Below, one piece after another: positions 42,389 to 50,734 of a stretch of DNA of 50,734 nt. This DNA is from Gamarada debralockiae. Its lineage: Eukaryota > Ascomycota > Leotiomycetes > Helotiales > Hyphodiscaceae. Numbering within the stretch: the stretch's first letter is position 1; every line of letters begins with the position of its first letter. Under the pieces are notes generated by a model that searched no databases, had not been told where the DNA came from, and worked only from the letters and a program-made list of their open reading frames with translations. The position numbers and the translations under genes were made by a program. Location of the stretch: contig NXFV01001165.1 in the NCBI GenBank assembly GCA_002803225.1, positions 1 through 50,734 on the forward strand. The letters run 5' to 3'.

Positions 42389-43828
42389 TCAATAGCCACT
42401 TCTCCCCTCCACAACACCATAAGCACCTCCGCCCTTCCCAAACATTTCCCCAAGATCTCGAGCAATCACTTCTGGCTTCTCCCATGCCGCAAAATGACCC
42501 CCTTTATCACTCTCACCAACGTAGATCACTTTGCCCATCCCCTTGAGCCAGGCTTTTGGTAGGTTCACTAACTCGCGCGGAAAGTAATGAAATCCCAAAG
42601 GCTTATCAACATACGACCCCAACCTTTCCATCGTCCAGATCTTGTCCGCTTCTCTCTCACGGTAGATGAACCCACTAGCACCAGGTCCAGCTTCGCTGAA
42701 CCAATAAATACTGATCCACGTCAAAATTTCGTCGTCGGTCCATGGATAATCATCTGTCCAGTCGTGCAGTTTTTCGTAGATGAAGGCCAGTAAGCCGACT
42801 GGCGAGTCGGATAGGGAGTAAGACATCGTCTGAGGTTTCGTAGATAGGAGGGCAAAATATCCTCTTCCAGATCCTGTTGTCCATTCTTTTGCACGCGCAA
42901 GATCTGCGGATTCTCGGGCCGTGTAGAAGTAAGATCCTAAAGCATGTTTGACGAGGGAAGTGAGTGCGAAGAGAGGAGATGTGGTGAATGAGGGAAAGGG
43001 TGCAAGAGGCCAGTTGGTGTGAAGAGCCATCACATGTTGCGGGAAGAGATGTGCTAGAGCTCTGTGAAACCCGAGTCAGTGGATTCACGACTGGAAAGTT
43101 GGGGGTTGAATAACTATACCGCGTGATCATGAACCCCCAATCACCTCCTTGGGTGACATATTTATCGTAACCTAGAGCTATCATAACTTTATGACAAGCC
43201 TCTGCATACTGGGCCATTCCAAATTCTTTCTAGAGTCTGTGAGCCAAGGTCTAGTGGAGGGGTACGAGGATGCCAACCTTCATTACGCGTGAGCTGAATC
43301 CGAAATTCGGAAGAGACGGAGCAACAACATGGAAAGAAGGTCCATCTTTATTGTCTTTGAGCAGTGGAAGGAGCTTTGACACCTCGATGAAGCTTCCAGG
43401 CCCTGAAGAGTGTGAGCATCACGTGATAGACGCCCGATCAGGACTTACATCCATGGACGAAGAGCAATGGAATAGCGCCAGCAACTTCGCTCTTCTGATG
43501 TACGAAGTGCATATCCACCTCCTCAAAGCCATCTATCATGACCTTGGCCTTGAATTGAGGGAGTTCATTCAGCTTCGCTTCTTGAAGTTTCCAATCGAAG
43601 CCGTTCTTCCAATGAGCTGTCAACCTCTTGATATCTGACCTTGAACAGTCTTGTCAGTTGCACAGTAAAAGAACTTTGTCAATGATACAGATCTTACAGT
43701 GGAGCTCCATACTCCCAGCCTGCTTCGTCAAGCTCGCTAGGGAGGTTAGCGAGTTCAAGCTTTTGATAAAGTCGTCCGATTGCGCTGTTTAGGACGTTGA
43801 TCTGGAAGGGGCGTATGGAAGACATCAT
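42389..43828 (-). CDS. Epoxide hydrolase (EPHX1/microsomal-type, alpha/beta hydrolase)
   Basis: Five exons, 43828-43698, 43639-43449, 43402-43278, 43229-43120 and 43061-42389, give 409 aa with phases that fit throughout. The N-terminal EHN domain holds [20 protein letters not shown], the W-x-Y-G-x-P block and [16 protein letters not shown]. The hydrolase core has the oxyanion HGWPGS (106-111), nucleophile motif GGDWG with Asp179, lid region [18 protein letters not shown] and catalytic His375 in [10 protein letters not shown]. It opens epoxides to diols by a covalent aspartyl ester, often detoxifying or processing P450 products. Intron 3 uses GTTGGC as donor (an alternative GTAATG nine bases earlier would remove three residues). 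ATG 43825 is an alternative start. Frame and catalytic residues are intact. Confidence 0.95.
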
Positions 43829-44102
43829 ATGTAGGACTTCTAAAAAGTCACTTCTGCCCCAGAGCTAGACATGATGGAAGTTGAGCAAAGACTAGTTATG
43901 ATGTATTTGAGGAGATTCACAATGTCGGCAGGCGGTGTTATCCCGCGTCCGTCCGTTTGGACCTCGGCTATCACGTGCTTTACTCCTGAAGCCAGCCCAC
44001 AAAACCCCTCAGAAAAGGAAGGGCCTCCCATGATTTTTTGGTACGCGAGGACGAATTTCTCTTTGAAAGCAACGATTTTGACTCCTAACCTGGGTAACTA
44101 GT

Positions 44103-44535
44103 CTACTGCCAACCCGTCCGCCAAACCTTAAAGGTTTCCCCTAGTACCGGGGCCATCTTACTCGAAAATTGATGATCTTGTACAGAACAACTGAATGGAT
44201 AGAATTCTCCGTGCAGACTCTGCGGCGACCAAACATTCGGAATATCCGGGAAAATTATTGGAATTTTGCACCACGGGCATAGTCGTTGATGTTCAGTGCT
44301 TTGAATTAGCTGACGGCAGTTGAGGCACATTTGAAAGGTAGGTAGTGTTATAGCTGCTCGGTCGAGGGACGAGTTTTGGTCGTAAGATGTGACGCTCTTT
44401 GTATCTTGTTCTTATTTGAGTTTCTTTTAATGATTTTGCTAGAATCTTGGATGAGCAAGTGTATTCGTTGAAGTCTTTGTCAAATTCTGCAGTTTGGATG
44501 TGTATTAATAACAGAGAAGGACTATGCCATTGCAA
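44103..44535 (-). pseudogene. Possible Cys-rich zinc-binding protein fragment
   Basis: Two minus-strand frames abut. 44535-44293 is a charged helical stretch (FDKDFNEYTCSSKILAKSLK). 44330-44103 contains MCLNCRQLIQSTEHQRLCPW followed by CK, a CxxC..CPWC zinc-ribbon-like pair, then PIIFPDIPNVWSP. A one-base shift near 44333 would join them. No family recognised; a small real gene with an intron, or a relic, are both possible. Confidence 0.25.
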
Positions 44536-46474
44536 GGAATTTATTTATACTTCTAGTCGCTCTACTGATTCAAATGATTGACGACAGCCATTCATTAATT
44601 GTCAACATAACACTGTATCCACTCCCGTACGTCCACTGCATGCAATCTATACTTCTAATCGCTCTGGCTTGAACGTTGGCAAAATCCATTCGCACATCAT
44701 CAACCTAATATGCCCTCCATCCATTCTCATGGCCACCAATATCTGGATATTTCCATCCGTCGGAAGCCGACCTAGTCGAGATGTTTGCAGACCAAGTAGT
44801 GTGTAGAAACCAGGTGGTGTGTAGAAACCAGGTGGTGTGTAGAAACCAGGTGGTGTGTAGAAACCAAGTAGTGTGCAAAAACCAAGAAGTATGTAAACAC
44901 AAATTTGTGTGTAACAACAAGCGGTGCGTACAAACCAAGTGGTGCCGGAGTCACTAGATGAACCAGATCATCTAAAACTGATGCAGGATGGAACACCCAA
45001 CTATGATCCAAAGTGCTGGCTCTTCTTAGAAAAGTGGGGCCTGCAAGAACCTTGGCGGTATGACGCAGGAACACGGCATTGCCCCTGGTGGCCCCTCATT
45101 TAGTTTTGGGCGTTCGCCTTTGCTTTTTTCATGTTGTGCAAGTCACTCGGCATGAGGAAGCTCCGTATAAATCACGTGTGCTGTGTGAACACACTATCCC
45201 AAGTGAGCACTCACTAACAGTGAATATTCAGATTAGATACTTGTGGGCTTCTCTTTTATAGACTCTGCGCGAATGAGGTTGAGACAGCTTCGAGAGAAGA
45301 AGGCAATAATATGCGTAGTTTCCGGAGAAATCTAATGCGTGGTTAATAAACTATGCTTCCGTGGACCGCCTCTGACTTACTAGTTAGGAATATCGCAGTT
45401 GAAAATGAAGCCATCACTAGGTGACCCTCCTTCTACAAATGCCGAAAAAAACCGGCGGCCTTTCTATTTTGTTTAACTTATTCTAACACTTCTTATTACC
45501 CATCGTCTCGCCCGTAAATTTGATTCACGCACAAGGGTTCTTGCGACCTCGATCAGCTACTACTTTAATTCTATATACGAGTCTATTATTTCATTTCATG
45601 GTTTGGAGATGATTCCTGAACTATTCCTCAACGCGGTTAATAATCTAATTCTAGCAGACTCACTCTAATATCCACGTAATCTCGCACCAGCATGCATGCT
45701 TTCGGCACAAGATGGCTTGAAGAATTGATTAGCTCTAGCAGAGATGATCGGCAGAGAATCTTAACTGGAACAAGCATCTTGCCACGGCTTTAAATCGGCC
45801 CTGATCCTCTCGACTTAACGTTGCTCTCTACCAAGGTCTTTGCACCCCAGTCGACGTCTGCCAGCTGGTTCTTCACGTGTCTTAGATTGACGAATATTTG
45901 GGCCAAAATCAATGATCAATTGATAACTACAGAATTAGAACCACCGAAGTATAAAGGAAAAGGCACAGGTGTTCGAAACAGTGGTAAACACTAACTTATG
46001 CCGAAGTGGAAAGACTACATAACCATTCCATCTAACTAACAGTATCCCTCTCATTAGCTGCTCCTAGCACGAAAGAACAAACGCTCCTTACCTAAAAATG
46101 TACGTGGAAGTTCCACGATAATCGTGATGTAGGGACTTTGTCCCAGATTGTGGCTTGTGCCTTTCATAACTCCTGTGACTTTCCGTATTTGCCTCCGTTA
46201 CCCATGCTCTCAGCCCTGGTATAAGTGCTGATTCAAAAGATCTTCCTTGCAAAGCTTTCATCATTTACTCGCACAGCTTTGGATGACATCTCTGTCGATA
46301 GTCTCTGTGTTTTCTCTTGGAAGTCGAGATTATGTTAATATCGAAGAGTAGGGACTAAGGTTGCCTTTGCGGTTGATCATCCTATTCTAGAGCAGCATAC
46401 TGTAAATGGTCCAAGGACCCGCAACTGGCCATGACTCCCACCCCGCTCTCCCACCTCCCCTTCTCCTCAAAACA
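44536..46474. other. Gene-poor stretch with an 18-bp minisatellite
   Basis: Apart from the tandem repeat at 44791-44950, no gene is recognised. A plus-strand frame at about 44942-45103 (VPESLDEPDHLKLMQDGTPN..) is protein-like but isolated. 45.3-46.4 kb holds no ORF worth naming. Confidence 0.4.
44791..44950. repeat. 18-bp tandem repeat (minisatellite), about 8.5 units
   Basis: The unit ACCAGGTGGTGTGTAGAA is perfect at 44809-44826, 44827-44844 and 44845-44862. It is flanked by diverged units at 44791-44808, 44863-44880, 44881-44898, 44899-44916 and 44917-44934, plus a partial unit. On the minus strand it is an open frame encoding repeated FLHTTW. Diverged edges and a uniform centre indicate recent expansion from the middle. 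Confidence 0.9.
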
Positions 46475-46806
46475 TAATCTGCACCATCGAACACCATAAG
46501 TAAACTAGCATGCGTCTCGGTTTACTCCTGCAGACTTCGCAAAGCCAAAGCATTGCGTCCAACGGTCGATTCCTCCAGCGATCATTCTGCTGAAGACACA
46601 CCTGTTTCCGACTAACTTGCACGCGATGAAGGGGCATCGGAAATAACGTTCGACTACTACGAAGATGGAGATGCGGCATTGAAGGCCGATGAAGCTGGTG
46701 ATATTTCTCCCCACGCAGCGGAAACGAAAAGAAAACGACAGCTATCCCCCGAAATAAATAGCTTCGAATTGATATTCAGTGGGAAACGGCCATGTGCAGA
46801 AAATTA
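46475..46806 (+). pseudogene. Coding-like relic, possibly start of a Zn2Cys6 regulator
   Basis: One plus frame reads SNTISKLACVSVYSCRLRKA then LRPTVDSSSDHSAEDTPVSD, a TAA, then LARDEGASEITFDYYEDGDA and ADEAGDISPHAAETKRKRQL, stopping at about 46806. The AC..SC.LRKAK start recalls the first half of a fungal Zn2Cys6 finger (ACxxCRxRKxKC), but later Cys are missing and a stop interrupts. It lies 95 bp left of the Tc1 element. Tentative. Confidence 0.2.
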
Positions 46807-46900
46807 GGCCACGTGCAGAAGAAGAATGGTCGATGGGAACCATAGTCAATGAGGGGCATACTGGGACATATGCGGCGCTGCTCTGTTTTTGTACTGTACA

Positions 46901-46937
46901 GTAAGAGCTTGCGCCACTGTTCTGCGTACACCTAGCC
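46901..46937 (+). repeat. Left terminal inverted repeat of the Tc1 element
   Basis: 37 bp, matches the right repeat with one C/T difference at the sixteenth base. Confidence 0.9.
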
Positions 46938-48187
46938 GAGCGCCACCACGACGCGTTCCACACGCGTCAAAAATCATAACACACTTTCATCTACATGATA
47001 AATTCAAGCAAAATGGACAATTCTTTATTCTCTTCGTCCCCTTTAAGAAAGCACTAGCCTAGTGATGAATGGAAGACTCCTGAACGTGCAAAGATACGCG
47101 GATGGCGCGCCGACGGAAAAACCTACGGCCAAATCAAGGAGATGTCAGGCCTTGAACGCTTAACAATTTAATGCATTATCAAAGCTCCTAGTTCTCGAAG
47201 AACTACTCGAAAAGGAAAGTCGAATAAGCTAAAGCTTCTTAAGAAACACTACCTTGATCGCGTTATTAAATGGGTCTCTACGTCGTGGGAGAACCGACGC
47301 GCTTCATATGCCCGTATCAAGCAGCCTACAATATCCCTTTATCAATAACTACCCTTCGTCGCGCTCTTAGAGAAATTAGTTATAGGAGATGCATTGCTTA
47401 TAAACGCCCTTTTATCTTAAAGAAGCAAGCTCAAAAACGCCTTGAATTCGCCCACAAGTATCGGTAGTAGGGAACGATCGATTAGAAACGGGTTTTATAG
47501 AGTATTAAGGTAACTTTTAAGACAAGGAAGCGTAGGAGAATTTGGGTTACACGTCGACTAAAGGAAAAGAACTGCCAGACTTGTATCCAATTAGTCTATC
47601 GTAGTGGTAGGGTTAGTGTAATGATTTGGGGGGCATTAGGCTGGGACTATAAGTCGCCGCTTGTCTTCTTGACTCGTGAGGAAGGAAAACGAGGGATTTG
47701 CAGTACTGCGTACTTAAACCAAGTGCTTGAGGAAGTAGTCTTTCTATACTACGACTCATTAAAAGGGGCTAAGAAGAGAGACTTTATCTTTATAGAAGAT
47801 AGGGCGAAAGTTCATAAGGGGAAGGCTCGTCTGCCGAAGCTTAAGAAGGGAATTAGAGGGTTCGACTGGCCTCCCTCCTTACTAGATCTAAACCTAATTG
47901 AGAAGGTGTAAAGGTGGATGAAGTATGAGATCACAAAACTAGAAAACCCGCCTATAAGCATTAAAGAGATGAAGAGAGTCCTACAAGAGTTGTGGGACCA
48001 GGTAGACCCAAAAGAGTGGAGATATTTGACAGAGAGAATCACGTGTAAAGCTTGAGGACGTTATTGATGCAAAGGGAATGGCAACTGTACATTAAATTAT
48101 ACATTAGTACAAGTACTATAAGGAATAAAAGACTATGTATCAATAGAAGTAATATTGGTTGAGAAAAAGTGGTTTTCGTGGGGTTTC

Positions 48188-48224
48188 GGCTAGGTGTACG
48201 CAGAACAATGGCGCAAGCTCTTAC
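48188..48224 (-). repeat. Right terminal inverted repeat of the Tc1 element
   Basis: 37 bp, reverse complement of 46901-46937 with one mismatch. The small secreted protein gene ends 175 bp further right. Confidence 0.9.
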
Positions 48225-48398
48225 ATCACTCATTTGATTGTGGCTTTTTCATTGGTTAGATTTCTTCGATTTCCCAAGAAATACTTCTCGATTCAGATGC
48301 TACCAAAAATAAGGAAGAAGAGAAATTCCCTTTGTCTATCTATGCAATCCTAGCCCCTCGGCCACACCACATTCCAAGACTAGACAACCTTTTAAGTT

Positions 48399-48747
48399 TC
48401 ATGGACAAAATCCAAGCGCGATTCCAGGGGGCTTGCAGCCGCCAGCCGAGTTTTTCTCATTGATTCCCTCACCATAGCAGCCTTTTTTGAAGGATATACT
48501 CAGCGGATGATACAATAGAAATTGGGTGAGAGTTCCGGAAGGAATCGAGGGAAAATTACCGTCCTGACACTCGCAGTAATTACCAAAGCCAGCGTCGGGA
48601 TCAGCTCTAAGGGTAATACCGTCAGAGAGAAAAGGGATCGTATTGACGATGGATTACTCACGCGTTGGAGCACGACCCAACATAAGCGGTTGAGAGAGCA
48701 CACAGTGACAGCGTCACAATGAACGCTGCAAAGACGGTGTTTCTCAT
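48399..48747 (-). CDS. Small secreted cysteine-rich protein (effector candidate)
   Basis: Three exons, 48747-48662 (86 nt), 48606-48560 (47 nt) and 48481-48399 (83 nt), total 216 nt, 71 aa. Introns 48661-48607 (GTGAGT..TTAG) and 48559-48482 (GTAATT..AAAG) keep phase exactly. Residues 1-21 form a clear signal peptide (MRNTVFAAFIVTLSLCALST). The mature part of about 50 residues has six Cys, spaced as one near its start (GSC), NYCEC, GCYGEG, GGCK and a last FCP at the C-terminus, enough for three disulfides. It is Gly/Asn-rich without a known domain. Size, signal, six Cys and a transposon neighbour are the usual profile of a fungal effector or antimicrobial-type peptide; activity is unknown. Consistent splicing of tiny exons and the cysteine pattern argue that it is real. 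Confidence 0.72.
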
Positions 48748-49550
48748 TGCAGAGGTTGAGAATGGAACTTGAGGTGCTGTTATCGTCATTCAGTCTGCGA
48801 CCCAACAAGCTTAGGCTAAGGAAGATTACCAAGTAATGTTTTAATGAACGCCTTTGGCAAGTTGAAAGTCGTGCTGGAGAAATCCAAAGATAGGTAGGGA
48901 AGACTAAATATATATGTACTATGACAACGATCAAGAACGTTATTATCGCTTCGCCGGTCAGTGTCTTCTTCTCTTACCAAAAGTATGCACAATAGTATCG
49001 GCAAAAGGATACTTAACTGCATCCTCAAGCATACATGGTGTTGTAGGTAGTCTCCACTACGAAATAGAGAAAGGAACTACCTATTTAGGAAGGTAGTCGT
49101 ACGTCTAATATATATGGATGCACTCTGCCGCCTCGTATGTGGTATAGGGGCTTGTCTAAGGCTCGTTCTCCGTGCATCTCCTATCTTAACAATATCGGAA
49201 CATAGAGTTTTAGGCAGGACGAGTACTGTTATGCTTACTACATAGACCTGTCTTCCTATCTTACATACCCACTAGGAGCAACGTAGCAGTTCGAAATACG
49301 AGATAGGGGCTAATTGCGGATCAGAGACCACCTTTTTTGGGTTTACGTGGCCAACACAGAACCTCTCCCGAAAGGTAGCGGTCTCCGATCCCACAATTAA
49401 TACAGTGCTCACTTCCTAACATGTTAAAAGACGAGCTCGAGTCCGATTATCTGTAACAAACTCCACGTTTTGGGTCTTCTCAAGCGTCCCCTAAGCCCTT
49501 TAATCGCAAGCTTTCAACTTTCCTCCTACACACCCTCTTGCTTTATCAAA
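48748..49550. other. Intergenic region between two small secreted protein genes
   Basis: Holds the promoters of both divergent small genes. No element or ORF recognised. Confidence 0.4.
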
Positions 49551-49919
49551 ATGAAGGCCTTCCTCGCAATCTCCTTTTCCATCCTCACCACTGCAGTCCT
49601 GCCTACAGTCAATGCAACCCCTGACCTCCTCAAATGCCCCAGTGTAAGTGCTTTCTACTTTAAGATTTGACTTGAAACCTCTCTTTGCTATGAACCAGAG
49701 CCCCAAATCCCCCTCCTGTCCAACTTTTACTAACGCAGCATTACCCCCTTAGGCCTGCGACGCAGATGACAACACCTGTACTTACCGTTATCCCGACAGT
49801 GTATATTACACCGTCTACTGCTCAGACGGTTGGGTAAACGTTTATTTTCTTCTAAGCTTACTTTACCATGTCAAAGCTATGCTTTTTCCGAATGTGTTCC
49901 ATTATTACAGACGACATAA
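49551..49919 (+). CDS. Second small secreted Cys-containing protein, 3' end uncertain
   Basis: Exon 49551-49643 encodes a signal peptide, MKAFLAISFSILTTAVLPTV, then NATPDLLKCPS, with a GTAAGT donor. Exon 49753-49833 (acceptor CTTAG) gives ACDADDNTCTYRYPDSVYYT and VYCSDGW. After a possible intron GTAAAC..TACAG the frame ends almost at once (49911-49919), for about 60 aa with four Cys. However, a further frame at about 49937-50010 reads RSYYSSKKSSNTGNLCYYAT then TYVSC, which looks like the natural C-terminal part with two more Cys. No splice that I can find reaches it in phase, so either an indel has truncated the gene or a splice site is unusual. No family recognised; likely a secreted effector-type peptide. 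Confidence 0.5.
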
Positions 49920-50674
49920 AACATAAGGACACGAAGCTACTACTCGAGTAAAAAGAGCTCGAATACCGGCAACCTCTGCTATTATGCTACTACGTACGTT
50001 TCATGCACCTAAGAGGATACAATACAATGAATGCATACTGGGAGAGTAGTGCCGTTGTATCTAGAAGGAGTTTCCTTGGTTTGGGAGGAACGAAATGAAT
50101 ATAGGATTTGATAACAAGTTACGATATCTCTTGTGCCTGTATCGAGCTGAAACTGGAATGTTTCGTTGGAACTTTCTTGGTTTTTATTTACTACACAAAG
50201 ATAAGCGAATAAATACGTGACTAATTAACTATCCTACGAATGGTGCTTCTCTTTACCATACCTCTTCTCTATGTAAGCATAGGAGGGTTAACATAGATCC
50301 AGTGCCCTGTCCATACAAAGTTGGGTAGCAAATGAGAAGGTCATGTACGGTATTCCCAAACTTTTCAAAGCATTCCCGAAAAGCTTCATGGGCGCCTTTC
50401 GCTTCCCTGTCCAGGATGTTCTCCTCTCAATGACTCGGCTCCTTTAGATACTTGCAATCATTCATTACTTTTGCTGAGAAAAGAATCGTCATCCGTTTTA
50501 GGCGTGACGAGAAACCAGCGCTCCGCATGGATCGCGGCTTGGGCCAGCTGCCTGTGGGGCCGTGCCGTTTTGCTGGTGGTTGGCCGCCTGTCCTGACTCC
50601 AACTTCCAACCGTAACCACATCCTGCCCATCGCTAATCTAATCATGTGTATGGGCTGCTCATATGGACATTTTC

Positions 50675-50680
<6 letters not shown>
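49920..50680. other. Intergenic tail, nothing recognised
   Basis: Apart from the Cys-containing frame at about 49937-50010 discussed with the preceding gene, no coding signature. 50500-50620 is more GC-rich than its surroundings. Confidence 0.4.

Positions 50681-50734
<54 letters not shown>
50681..50734. repeat. Poly-T run at window end (54 nt)
   Basis: 54 consecutive T up to the last base. It could be the poly-A tail of a reverse-orientation retroelement beyond the edge, or an assembly or contig-end artefact. Confidence 0.8.

Larger units (their letters stand above)
46901..48224 (+). mobile_element. Tc1/mariner transposon with 37-bp terminal inverted repeats
   Basis: 46901-46937 (GTAAGAGCTTGCGCCACTGT..) is the inverted copy of 48188-48224 with one mismatch in 37. 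Between them the plus strand has transposase pieces: a weak helix-turn-helix region before 47260, LRRALREISYRRCIAYKRPF and LKKQAQKRLEFAHKYR (47360-47467), VMIWGALGWDYKSPLVFL, STAYLNQVLEEVVFLYY, FIEDRAKVHKGKARLP and FDWPPSLLDLNLIEKV (47620-47911), then RWMKYEITKLENPP. The order is that of a DDE Tc1 transposase, but stops break the frame, the second acidic motif reads ED instead of QDGAP and the third reads LLDLNLIE for SPDLNPIE. Total length 1,324 bp. The TA duplication is not clean: TA lies just inside both outer ends. Non-autonomous now. Confidence 0.85.

Noticed and set aside
44791..44950. CRISPR-like array
   Set aside because: The 18-bp units are contiguous without spacers, and the genome is eukaryotic.
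45300..46400. Search for genes in the AT-rich gap
   Set aside because: No frame above about 60 codons with any signature on either strand.

Overview
The window reads as nuclear DNA of a filamentous ascomycete (Pezizomycotina). Genes are split by short introns of about 48-120 nt with GT..AG ends. The gene set is fungal: SET1, tropomyosin, FCF1, RRP17, BIG1, TRM112, two HET-domain proteins, a 2EXR relic and a P450. I suspect Leotiomycetes, but that is an impression from gene content and order, not something the sequence proves.

Layout. 1-1460: decayed Ty1/copia fragment cut by the window edge. 1670-2318: GRF zinc-finger gene. 2.3-10 kb: gene-poor, with a Rad60/SUMO-like fragment, a frameshifted 2EXR pseudogene and several unassigned coding relics. 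11.1-19.2 kb: a compact conserved housekeeping block, namely a CSI2-like membrane protein, FCF1 (pre-rRNA PIN nuclease), BIG1 (ER, beta-1,6-glucan), RRP17/NOL12 (60S biogenesis), tropomyosin and a conserved KTP-motif protein. Several of these are divergent pairs sharing short promoters. 19.8-22.5 kb: relic of a secreted Cys/Thr-rich protein, then an intact cytochrome P450. 23.1-27.7 kb: an incompatibility/immunity-like patch with a RIP-style decayed P-loop GTPase, a second C-terminal piece of the same family on the other strand, a short NLR-type N-terminal fragment and an intact HET gene. 28-29.3 kb: Tc1/mariner relic. 29.7-30.6 kb: a duplicated short repeat. 31.6-35.6 kb: SET1 (COMPASS H3K4 methyltransferase), convergent with TRM112 at 36.4-37.0 kb. 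37.6-38.7 kb: broken PRISE-type SDR. 39.9-42.0 kb: second HET gene. 42.4-43.8 kb: intact five-exon epoxide hydrolase. 44-46.9 kb: gene-poor, with an 18-bp minisatellite. 46.9-48.2 kb: a Tc1/mariner element with 37-bp inverted repeats. 48.4-49.9 kb: two small spliced genes for secreted cysteine-containing peptides. 50,681-50,734: pure poly-T at the window end.

The conserved genes serve ribosome biogenesis and translation (FCF1, RRP17, TRM112), cell wall and actin functions (BIG1, tropomyosin, CSI2-like) and chromatin (SET1). They are not an operon-like unit. The rest is an accessory compartment of non-self-recognition genes, oxidative enzymes, transposon relics and candidate secreted effectors. 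The least obvious discovery is the intron-split small cysteine-rich secreted protein at 48,399-48,747, directly beside a Tc1 element. It is invisible to simple ORF scanning because every exon is under 90 nt.
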